Assembly: GCA_902802975.1 (NCBI GenBank)
Contig: CADCOF010000156.1
Span: 1-5,256 of the forward strand
Source of the DNA: an uncultured Ruminococcus sp.
GTDB lineage: Bacteria; Bacillota; Clostridia; Oscillospirales; Acutalibacteraceae
Length of the DNA stretch: 5,256 nucleotides
Direction of reading: 5' to 3'
Of the stretch, positions 1 to 5,256 are shown in pieces. Below the pieces are notes generated by a model, which did no database searches, had not been told where the DNA came from, and worked only from the letters and a program-made list of their open reading frames with translations. A program made the position numbers and the translations under genes. The stretch's first letter is position 1. Each line of letters begins with the position of its first letter.

Positions 1-50
1 CGGTTGGGAACCGTCCCCGACGGCTGCGAAAGCAGACGTGACGGAGGGGT
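1..50. repeat. GC-rich hairpin cluster, possible partial dispersed intergenic repeat
   Basis: This block contains three short inverted repeats. CGGTT/AACCG (1-5 with 9-13) has a 3-base loop. CCGTC/GACGG (11-15 with 19-23) also has a 3-base loop. CTGC/GCAG (24-27 with 32-35) has a GAAA tetraloop. A second GACGG at 40-44 could compete for 11-15 and enclose the tetraloop hairpin. The first two hairpins share bases 11-13, so they are mutually exclusive as drawn. The block is much more GC-rich than the AT-rich DNA after it and ends sharply near base 50. Read on the minus strand it begins AACCCCTCCGTCA, which resembles a type of intergenic repeat I associate with gut Clostridia; that link is from memory and unchecked. 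The element probably continues left of the window. It could instead be the end of a structured RNA or of a terminator for an upstream gene. Confidence 0.45.
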
Positions 51-137
51 TATATTTCGGAAATTTTTTGTTTTGGCACAGTCTGAAATTAGAATTTTGC
101 CCACTTCTACTTGACACATACCGAATTGAATTAATCC

Positions 138-166
138 TTGACTTTTAGCTTACAATATTATATAAT
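138..166 (+). promoter_or_regulatory. Sigma-A type promoter for the HAD-DUF1700-DUF4097 operon
   Basis: A -35 box TTGACT (138-143, one mismatch to TTGACA) and a perfect -10 box TATAAT (161-166) are separated by exactly 17 bases. Transcription would start near base 173, giving a leader of about 68 bases before the ATG at 241. This is the strongest promoter-like sequence in the window, and its position fits expression of the three overlapping genes that follow. Confidence 0.82.
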
Positions 167-182
167 TGAAAGTGAATTGGTG

Positions 183-213
183 CATATACAAAACGTGATG
201 TGCCTGGTATATG
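183..213 (+). promoter_or_regulatory. Inverted repeat in the 5' leader
   Basis: CATATAC (183-189) and GTATATG (207-213) are perfectly complementary, with a 17-base loop. Two flanking G-U wobble pairs (182/214 and 181/215) could lengthen the stem. It lies about 10 bases after the predicted transcription start and ends 12 bases before the GGAGG of the first gene, so it could stabilise the mRNA 5' end or act as an operator. The stem is AT-rich and weak, and it matches no riboswitch class I know. Confidence 0.35.
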
Positions 214-240
214 TGAAACTGCAATGGAGGTCTTAGGATC

Positions 241-963
241 ATGTATAAAAATTATGTCTTTGATCTATATGGAACGCTTGCCGATATCCGTACAGATGAG
301 TATACCCCCGAGTTGTGGAACGCTATGGCTAAAAGATATTCGTCATTTGGTGCAAAATATGAAGCTGATGAGCTTAAAAAACGTTATTTCGAATTGGTAG
401 ATGTTGAGACAGATGCGGTAAAATGCGAACACCCCGATTATGATCATGTTGATATTAAGGTAGAAAAGGTATTTGAGGCTCTTTTCCTTGAAAAAGGTAT
501 GGCTGTATCCGAAAAGATAGTTCTTGATACCGCTGCATATTTCCGCGTAACATCGCGTTTTTACGTTAGACTTTATCCCGGAGTAGATCAGCTGCTGGTC
601 GATCTTAGAAAGCACAGCGGCGTTTATCTTTTGACAAACGCGCAGCGTGTGTTTACTTGGGACGAGATTCTTCTCCTCGGTCTCGATAAACGCTTTGACG
701 GCATTATTATCTCATCGGATGTGGAGTGCTGCAAGCCCGACAAGCATTTTTTCCAAATGATACTTGATCGCTATAACCTCGATCCAAAAGAAACAATTAT
801 GGTTGGCAACGACCCCAACACCGATATCAGAGGCGGTATAAATGCCGGACTCGATACGCTTTACATACACACAAATATTTCACCGGAAATTGATTACAAC
901 ACGGGCTGCACATATTTTATACCTGATGGGAATACTCTTAAAATGAGGGATTATCTCCTATGA
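241..963 (+). CDS. HAD-superfamily hydrolase (subfamily IA) with a DxYGT motif I
   Basis: This 240-residue soluble protein has all four HAD motifs in order. Motif I is the FDLYGTL stretch with nucleophile Asp8. Motif II is Thr132-Asn133 in LLTNAQR. Motif III is Lys165 in CCKPD. Motif IV is GNDPNTD, with Asp191 and Asp195 as likely metal ligands. The mostly helical stretch of about residues 16-115 between motifs I and II fits a C1 cap, and the length is normal for subfamily IA. The second Asp of motif I, the usual general acid/base of HAD phosphatases, is Tyr10, as in L-2-haloacid dehalogenases. I recall the same motif in many clostridial HAD proteins, so it does not prove dehalogenase activity, and the substrate is unknown. 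The start is supported by GGAGG at 226-230, 10 bases upstream. The stop overlaps the next start (ATGA, 960-963), which suggests translational coupling. HAD fold certain; activity open. Confidence 0.9.
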   Translation: MYKNYVFDLYGTLADIRTDEYTPELWNAMAKRYSSFGAKYEADELKKRYFELVDVETDAVKCEHPDYDHVDIKVEKVFEALFLEKGMAVSEKIVLDTAAYFRVTSRFYVRLYPGVDQLLVDLRKHSGVYLLTNAQRVFTWDEILLLGLDKRFDGIIISSDVECCKPDKHFFQMILDRYNLDPKETIMVGNDPNTDIRGGINAGLDTLYIHTNISPEIDYNTGCTYFIPDGNTLKMRDYLL

Positions 964-1544
964 CACAAGCCCAGTTTATGTATGAATTGATGACTGCTGT
1001 GCATCATTTATCAGACGAAGCGCAGTACATTATCATGCAGGACTATAATGAATTTTTCTTTAACAAAAAGGAAGAAGGACTTTCAGAGGATGAGATCATT
1101 TCTATTCTTCCTTCGCCCAAAACAATAGCTGCCGAGTATAAAGACGGCGGCATGCCCCTGCCTGTAGATGGAATGAAAATGACAGAACGTGCTCAGCCGC
1201 CGTCAAAGCCGACTGCACTGAGTACTTTTCTATTTATATTGCTTATTCCGCTGTGTGCTGTGTATGAACTGCTTATGTTAATTGGCAGCATTATATGTGT
1301 GGTGCTGCTTTTTGCTTTATGCGTCGCGTTTGCGCTCGTCAGCGTTGGCTGTTTCAGCATTTGTTCGCTTAGTGCGGGGTTTGTTGTTTTGGGCATAGGC
1401 GCGCTTATTGTCACAACAGCCGGGGTTCTTCTCAGCGCGGGTATGTTTAAGGCACTTTGGGCGGGTTTTTTATGGTTTCCGAAATATATAAACCGTGTGC
1501 GTCTGAATAAAACAAAGCATCGTGCGGGAGGTAAGCGGAAGTGA
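960..1544 (+). CDS. DUF1700 / HAAS-domain membrane protein
   Basis: Residues 1-60 match the DUF1700 (HAAS signalling) pattern: a helix with hydrophobic spacing, an acidic QDYNEFF segment, then GLSEDEIISIL and SPKTIAAEY, corresponding to the family's usual S-E-E-E-I-I ... G-x-P-x-x-I-A-x-E-Y. A hydrophilic linker (about 61-86) leads to a strongly hydrophobic Gly-rich region (about 87-165) with probably three membrane helices (near 87-106, 107-130 and 138-163). A basic tail (175-194) probably lies in the cytoplasm. The molecular function is unknown; in Firmicutes these proteins commonly sit between a PadR-type regulator and a DUF4097 protein. Here the DUF4097-like partner follows directly, but the upstream gene is a HAD hydrolase. 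GAGGGA at 945-950 lies 9 bases before the ATG. Both ends overlap a neighbour by 4 bases, so this is the middle gene of a tightly coupled operon. Confidence 0.85.
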   Translation: MTQAQFMYELMTAVHHLSDEAQYIIMQDYNEFFFNKKEEGLSEDEIISILPSPKTIAAEYKDGGMPLPVDGMKMTERAQPPSKPTALSTFLFILLIPLCAVYELLMLIGSIICVVLLFALCVAFALVSVGCFSICSLSAGFVVLGIGALIVTTAGVLLSAGMFKALWAGFLWFPKYINRVRLNKTKHRAGGKRK

Positions 1545-2524
1545 AAAAGCTATTTAAGTTTTCTGCAATTCTGCTTGCTGTCGGCATTATTATTATATTA
1601 ATAGGATTTTTTATCATAAGGCATAATGACGTATCTTCGGCGAGTGTGTATTCTGCGATAGAGGAAAATCTGAAACTCAGTGAGGATGATTACGAATACA
1701 CCGAACCGCAGCGAACCGATTTGACGTCAGTTCGAAACAGATCGAATTCCAAGACTGCCGAATGCGGGCTGAATGAGTTCAGCGGACTGGAGCTGTACGG
1801 CGAAAAGTGCAGCATACAGTTTTTTACTTCGAACGGCGAAAAAATGACGGTGGCACTCACGAGCGGCACGCTTGTTACAGCCTCGTCAAACGGTAAGTTT
1901 TATATTCAAGCCGTAGGTTCGGGCAGTGACAGCAAACTCACTGTCGGAGTACCCGATATGTACAAGGGCGGCGTCGATTTGCAGATGATCGAATGTATTG
2001 CAGATATCGGATTTTTGGACAGCTCGATGGATATGTCGCTTAATGTCAAGGACAGCACAATTTCTGCGGCAAGTCTTTCGGCTGACAATGTTTCAATCGT
2101 ATCAAACGGGTCTGCCGTAAAAGCGGAGATTCTTTCTGCAGTTGACACGATAGATACAATGCTGATTTCATCTGATCTGAAAGTAAACGGCACATACGCA
2201 AAGACGCAGTCGATGATTACCGATCACGCAAAAGCCAGACTGAATAATATGGAAGGACGCTGGACGCTGAAATCAAATATGTCCACAATTGAAGCGTCAT
2301 TTCAGAAGATGAGCAGCGGAATGTCAATAGATTTAAACGCCGGGAGTGCGCTTATTTGCCTTCCGAAAAATTGTGTGCCCGATATCGATCACAGCGAAAA
2401 ATACGGCGTGTTAAAAAATAAGCTTTCACGGCGGCGTAGTGCAGAATCGGAAGAGGCAGTAAGAAGTTTGATAGACTGTAACATCAGATATGGTGTAGTG
2501 ACGTTGTACAATAGTGTGGAGTAA
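1541..2524 (+). CDS. Membrane-anchored extracytoplasmic protein, DUF4097-like
   Basis: This 327-residue protein has a short basic N-terminus (MKKLFK) and one hydrophobic helix (about 8-26). There is no clear lipoprotein Cys or signal-peptidase site, so it is probably a signal anchor with the rest outside the membrane. About residues 75-280 are rich in Ser, Gly, Asn, Asp and short hydrophobic strands. The stretch of about 160-255 alternates turn residues with strands (NVSIVSNGS, DTMLISSDLKVNG, STIEASF), as in the repetitive beta fold of DUF4097 putative adhesins. That assignment rests on this pattern and on the DUF1700 gene upstream, not on a diagnostic motif. Residues 280-310 are charged and include a basic SRRRS. 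Six cysteines (75, 90, 152, 273, 278, 313) are unusual for an exported domain. The start is GTG, supported by GGGAGG at 1526-1531, 9 bases upstream, and overlaps the previous stop (GTGA). Binding partner or function unknown. Confidence 0.72.
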   Translation: MKKLFKFSAILLAVGIIIILIGFFIIRHNDVSSASVYSAIEENLKLSEDDYEYTEPQRTDLTSVRNRSNSKTAECGLNEFSGLELYGEKCSIQFFTSNGEKMTVALTSGTLVTASSNGKFYIQAVGSGSDSKLTVGVPDMYKGGVDLQMIECIADIGFLDSSMDMSLNVKDSTISAASLSADNVSIVSNGSAVKAEILSAVDTIDTMLISSDLKVNGTYAKTQSMITDHAKARLNNMEGRWTLKSNMSTIEASFQKMSSGMSIDLNAGSALICLPKNCVPDIDHSEKYGVLKNKLSRRRSAESEEAVRSLIDCNIRYGVVTLYNSVE

Positions 2525-2534
2525 TAATTAGTTT

Positions 2535-2580
2535 GGAGTTTTGAGAGTTGAGAAGAATTCCGAATTAACAAAACAGCTCC
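2535..2580 (+). other. Imperfect inverted repeat after the first operon; not a clear terminator
   Basis: GGAG (2535-2538) and TTTTG (2539-2543) can pair with CTCC (2577-2580) and CAAAA (2569-2573), leaving a 3-base bulge (2574-2576) and a large loop. A GAATTC palindrome lies inside at 2555-2560. The right arm is followed by GCTCTCC, not a T-run, so it does not look like a standard intrinsic terminator. It may be chance or a weak attenuating structure. Readthrough from the first operon into the ligase gene therefore cannot be excluded. Confidence 0.25.
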
Positions 2581-2596
2581 GCTCTCCACACTGATC

Positions 2597-2621
2597 TATA
2601 ATGTTTTTAAATAATTATAAT
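2597..2621 (+). promoter_or_regulatory. Candidate -10 elements upstream of ddl
   Basis: Two perfect TATAAT hexamers (2597-2602 and 2616-2621) lie in an AT-rich stretch before the ligase gene. The second is inside a 12-base perfect palindrome, TTATAATTATAA (2615-2626). Neither has a recognisable TTGACA-like -35 box at 16-18 bases, so the AT-richness alone could explain them. Transcription from the first would start near 2609, about 42 bases before the preferred ATG at 2651, which is a sensible leader length. Confidence 0.35.
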
Positions 2622-2635
2622 TATAAAAGATGAAA

Positions 2636-2641
2636 AGGCGG
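2636..2641 (+). promoter_or_regulatory. Ribosome binding site that decides the ddl start
   Basis: AGGCGG (one mismatch to AGGAGG) lies 9 bases before the ATG at 2651, the same spacing as for the other genes here. It is inside the seven-codon extension that would result from starting at the upstream in-frame ATG (2630), which itself is preceded only by AT-rich sequence without a Shine-Dalgarno match. Confidence 0.65.
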
Positions 2642-2650
2642 TTAACAGCT

Positions 2651-3688
2651 ATGAATATTGTTGTTTTGGCAGGCGGTCTCAGCACCGAACGCGATGTATC
2701 AATCACATCAGGTTCCATGGTAGCGAAGGCACTGCGCCAAAAAGGGCATAATGTTGTTCTTCTTGACGTATTTATGGGCTATGAACAAGACGAGTGCGAT
2801 GTTAAAGCACTTTTTGAAAACGGCTATGATTTTACAAAGGACAGCAAAGTATCGGAGAATGTTCCCGATCTTGAACAGGTCAGGAATATGCGCCGCGTAA
2901 AATCGGACAGCTATTTCGGCGAACACGTTGAGGAAATATGCCGATTCGCCGATATTGTATTTTTGGCACTTCACGGCGGCGACGGCGAGAACGGCAGACT
3001 TCAGGCTGCGCTTGACCTCATGGGCATAAAATACACCGGCAGCGGTTACCTTGCAAGCGCAAATGCAATGAACAAGGGCGTTACAAAGAGTATTTTTCTT
3101 GATCACAAAGTCGGCACGCCGTTTGGCAAGTGCTTCAGGCAAAAGGATAATCTCGACGATTTCGACATTTTCCCATGCGTTGTAAAACCATGCTCGGGCG
3201 GCAGCAGCGTCGGCGTGTCTATTGTTGAGGACAAAAAGGATTTTGTCAAGGCTATGGACGAGGCGTTCAAGTACGAGACTGAAGTTCTTGTGGAGCAGTA
3301 CATCAAGGGCAGAGAATTTTCGGTTGGCGTTATTGACGGAAAGGCACTCCCGATAATCGAGATTATTCCGAAGAGCGGTTTCTATGATTATGTCAACAAG
3401 TATCAGAGCGGCAGAACGCTTGAGATATGTCCTGCGGAGTTAGATGAGGAGACAACGCGCAGAATGCAGAAAGAAGCCGAAAAGGCGTATGACGCGCTGG
3501 GGCTTGAGGCATACGGCAGGATAGATTTTTTGCTTGACAAAGACGGCGCGCTTTTCGCGCTTGAGGCGAATACACTCCCGGGAATGACGAGTGCGAGCCT
3601 TATTCCGCAGGAGGCGCGTGCAAACGGCATCGAGTATCCCGATCTGTGCGAGATGATCGTTGACGTGTCGATGAAAAAATATTTATGA
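2651..3688 (+). CDS. ddl: D-alanine--D-alanine ligase
   Basis: This cytoplasmic ATP-grasp enzyme joins two D-alanines, using ATP, to make the D-Ala-D-Ala end of the peptidoglycan precursor. It has 345 residues from the preferred start (MNIVVLAGG). A longer reading from 2630 adds seven residues but lacks a ribosome site. Visible motifs are GGLSTERDVS (Glu14), HGGDGENGRLQ (108-118), VVKP...GGSSVGV (177-189), VEQYIKGREFSVGV (214-227), YDYVNKY (245-251), GRIDF (289-293) and EANTLPGMTSASLIP (305-319). Compared with E. coli DdlB as I remember it, Ser185, Tyr251, Arg290, Glu305, Asn307, Ser316 and Leu317 match Ser150, Tyr216, Arg255, Glu270, Asn272, Ser281 and Leu282 at a constant offset of 35. The Tyr at the 216 position points to D-Ala-D-Ala rather than the D-Ala-D-Lac of VanA-type ligases. 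The offset means about 36 extra residues between Glu14 and Ser185, probably around 40-95. A glycosyltransferase gene follows 38 bases later. Confidence 0.95.
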   Translation: MNIVVLAGGLSTERDVSITSGSMVAKALRQKGHNVVLLDVFMGYEQDECDVKALFENGYDFTKDSKVSENVPDLEQVRNMRRVKSDSYFGEHVEEICRFADIVFLALHGGDGENGRLQAALDLMGIKYTGSGYLASANAMNKGVTKSIFLDHKVGTPFGKCFRQKDNLDDFDIFPCVVKPCSGGSSVGVSIVEDKKDFVKAMDEAFKYETEVLVEQYIKGREFSVGVIDGKALPIIEIIPKSGFYDYVNKYQSGRTLEICPAELDEETTRRMQKEAEKAYDALGLEAYGRIDFLLDKDGALFALEANTLPGMTSASLIPQEARANGIEYPDLCEMIVDVSMKKYL

Positions 3689-3726
3689 TATAAAATGATA
3701 AAACCCGATTGAGGTGAAAAGACTTG

Positions 3727-5214
3727 ATGAGAGTGCTGATATTATCCGCAAAAACCGGCGGCGGTCATATGCGTGCCGCCCAGGCACTTGAAGAAGTGAT
3801 AAAAAATCAGGATCCCGGCAACGAGGTTCTTACAATAGACGGATTGGAATACGTAAATCACTATTTCAATAAGGCTGTGGTAGAGGGCTACAAATTTTCC
3901 GCTATGAAGCTGCCGAAGATGTACGGCATACTTTACCACGCGTCGAACAATGACAGCGGAACATACAAGCTTGTTCAGCGGACTAACTCACATTTTGCGA
4001 AAAAGTTTATTCCGCTGCTTACCGAATTTCGTCCGGACGTTATTGTGTCGACGCACCCGTTCATGTCTATCATGTGCTCCAGACTCAGAGAGAAGGGCGT
4101 TACGAACATACCTCTTATCTCAATAATTACGGATTTTGCGCCGCACGCGGCATATATAAATCCATGCGTCAGCGAGTACATCGTGTCGAGCGCGCAAATG
4201 GTTGACGCGCTTGAGGAACTGGGTGTAGACCGCAATATAGTACATCCTGTAGGTATTCCGATACCGCCGATATTTTTCGAGAGTGACAGCGAGAAGGACG
4301 CGCACCTTGCGGAAATGGGTTTCGACCCGAGTAAAAAGACCGTGCTTGTCATGGCGGGAAGTTTCGGCGTTACAGATATACTGAAAATATACGAAAGCCT
4401 TAACGATGTAAAGCTTGATTTTCAGATAATAGTTATTACAGGGCGAAATCAGAAGCTGTTCAACGCGTTCAATACAATTATCAATGGTACGCCGTCCATG
4501 AGAGTGGGCGACATTCAGGTGAATTTCGAGGTGCATGACGAGGTTTTGAGGCGTGACGCTAAAATCAGGCTTACAAAGCCGACGAAGCTGATATACTTTA
4601 CTGATGAAGTACACAAATATATGCACATTGCCGATCTGATCATAACAAAGCCGGGCGGACTTACCGTAACGGAGTCGCTGGCGTCGTGTTTGCCGATGGT
4701 ACTTTTCAGAGGCATTCCCGGTCAGGAGACGGACAACACCGAATATTTGACGGCGAACAATCTTGCGGTGAGCATTCAGAAGGAGTCAACCGAAGATAAG
4801 CTTAGAAACATGATCATGGAGAAAAAGCGGTCGAATGTTGAGGAGACCATTTACAATCTTCTAAAATATCCGGAAAAGCTGCGTTCGATGAGGGAGAGCT
4901 GTTCACGTCTGAACAACAAGGATTCCGCGTACAACGTATACGAGATCATGAAAAAATCTGTAGAGAGCATGACCGAGAAAAAGCACTTCCCGACGCCGGA
5001 AGACCTTGAAAGCATGATGACGGACGATGCAGAGGCAGAGCGGCTTATTCGTGAGTTCGAAGAAGTGATCAAAAAGTACAGCGGGGAGGACGACACTTTC
5101 ACTATGCCCGACGACAGCGACGGCGAATACGACTTTGAAGACAAGGGCTACAAGTTCCTTGACATGATGTATCAGAATTTCAAAAAAATACGTGCAGAAC
5201 ACAAAAAAAGCTGA
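3727..5214 (+). CDS. MGDG-synthase/UgtP-type glycosyltransferase (GT28) with acidic C-terminal extension
   Basis: Likely a peripheral membrane enzyme that moves a sugar from a UDP-sugar to diacylglycerol, making glycolipid for the membrane or a lipoteichoic acid anchor; exact sugar and acceptor unknown. The N-terminal domain has LILSAKTGGGHMRAA (Gly11-Gly13, His14), FRPDVIVSTHPF (101-112) and TDFAPH (135-140), typical of the family. The C-terminal nucleotide-sugar domain has VLVMAGSFG (206-214), ITKPGGLTVTESLA (306-319; Lys308, Glu316) and IPGQETDN (330-337). UgtP of Bacillus is, from memory, about 380 residues; this protein has 495. The excess is an insertion at about 250-287, between GRNQKLF and the KYMHIADL helix, and a tail from about 411 that is very acidic (424-472) and ends in a basic, possibly amphipathic segment (475-495). 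GAGGTGA at 3711-3717 supports the start. A TTG at 3724 fits its spacing as well as the ATG at 3727, adding one Met. It is probably cotranscribed with ddl. Family assignment strong. Confidence 0.87.
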   Translation: MRVLILSAKTGGGHMRAAQALEEVIKNQDPGNEVLTIDGLEYVNHYFNKAVVEGYKFSAMKLPKMYGILYHASNNDSGTYKLVQRTNSHFAKKFIPLLTEFRPDVIVSTHPFMSIMCSRLREKGVTNIPLISIITDFAPHAAYINPCVSEYIVSSAQMVDALEELGVDRNIVHPVGIPIPPIFFESDSEKDAHLAEMGFDPSKKTVLVMAGSFGVTDILKIYESLNDVKLDFQIIVITGRNQKLFNAFNTIINGTPSMRVGDIQVNFEVHDEVLRRDAKIRLTKPTKLIYFTDEVHKYMHIADLIITKPGGLTVTESLASCLPMVLFRGIPGQETDNTEYLTANNLAVSIQKESTEDKLRNMIMEKKRSNVEETIYNLLKYPEKLRSMRESCSRLNNKDSAYNVYEIMKKSVESMTEKKHFPTPEDLESMMTDDAEAERLIREFEEVIKKYSGEDDTFTMPDDSDGEYDFEDKGYKFLDMMYQNFKKIRAEHKKS

Positions 5215-5221
5215 ATCTAGC

Positions 5222-5255
5222 CCGCGGCAGGCATGCGCCTGCAGGCAATTCGCGG
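5222..5255. repeat. GC-rich nested inverted repeat after the glycosyltransferase gene
   Basis: GCAGGC (5227-5232) pairs with GCCTGC (5237-5242) across an ATGC loop. Immediately outside the left arm, CCGCG (5222-5226) pairs with CGCGG (5251-5255), leaving an 8-base one-sided bulge (5243-5250). The element begins 7 bases after the stop codon and is much more GC-rich than the gene before it. It may be a transcription terminator whose T-run lies beyond the window, or the first part of a dispersed palindromic repeat. The sequence stops one base after the structure, so the two cannot be separated here. Confidence 0.5.
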
Positions 5256-5256
5256 C

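Noticed and set aside
51..137. RNA gene or riboswitch in the AT-rich upstream stretch
   Set aside because: I see no stable stem and no known aptamer core, and it lies before the predicted transcription start.
111..139. TTGACA at 111-116 as a -35 box
   Set aside because: No -10-like hexamer lies 16-18 bases downstream. The TTGACT/TATAAT pair at 138-166 is far better.
200..400. 66-residue + strand frame starting at GTG 200
   Set aside because: It lies mostly inside the HAD gene in another frame, has no ribosome site and shows no protein motif.
2535..2607. Intrinsic terminator after the DUF4097-like gene
   Set aside because: The only inverted repeat is bulged with a large loop. The TTTTT at 2603-2607 is too far from it to form a normal hairpin plus T-run.
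2708..3142. 144-residue minus-strand frame
   Set aside because: It is fully antisense to the ddl gene, whose motifs are certain. It has no recognisable domain.
2651..3688. D-Ala-D-Lac (vancomycin resistance type) ligase
   Set aside because: The specificity loop reads YDYVNKY, with Tyr251 at the position where VanA-type enzymes differ. No vanH- or vanX-like gene is nearby.
4120..4626. 168-residue minus-strand frame
   Set aside because: It is antisense to the glycosyltransferase, and its composition looks like a shadow frame.
1..5256. CRISPR array, tRNA, rRNA, insertion sequence or phage genes
   Set aside because: No regularly spaced repeats, tRNA-like cloverleaf, transposase or phage protein was seen on either strand.

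Overview
The window holds five protein genes, all on the + strand, in what look like two transcription units. Shine-Dalgarno sequences are strong, there is a near-consensus sigma-A promoter, the composition is moderately AT-rich, and a DUF1700 (HAAS) membrane protein is followed by a DUF4097-like protein. Together these suggest a low-to-mid GC Firmicute, probably a gut-type Clostridium relative (Oscillospiraceae/Ruminococcaceae-like). The family-level guess is an inference and has not been tested by any search.

Bases 1-240 are non-coding. They start with a GC-rich block of small hairpins (1-50) that resembles a dispersed intergenic repeat. An AT-rich stretch with nothing recognisable follows (51-137), then a promoter (138-166) and a short 5' leader with an inverted repeat (183-213). 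Unit 1 (241-2524) has three genes joined by 4-base stop/start overlaps: a HAD-superfamily hydrolase with an unusual Tyr in motif I, a DUF1700/HAAS membrane protein, and a membrane-anchored extracytoplasmic protein resembling DUF4097. The last two form a known envelope-associated pair. The PadR regulator that often accompanies them is not in the window.

An AT-rich gap of about 126 bases (2525-2650) separates the units. Unit 2 (2651-5214) encodes D-alanine--D-alanine ligase (peptidoglycan precursor synthesis) and then an MGDG-synthase/UgtP-type glycosyltransferase (probable membrane glycolipid synthesis), with 38 bases between them. The glycosyltransferase has an internal insertion and an acidic C-terminal extension of about 85 residues. 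The window ends in a GC-rich nested inverted repeat (5222-5255).

The common theme is the cell envelope: wall precursor, membrane glycolipid, and a membrane/extracytoplasmic module of unknown role. I see no mobile-element gene, phage gene, CRISPR array, tRNA or rRNA. I found no convincing new multi-gene system; the more unusual points are the glycosyltransferase extension and insertion, the HAD-DUF1700-DUF4097 operon, and the structured repeats at the two edges.
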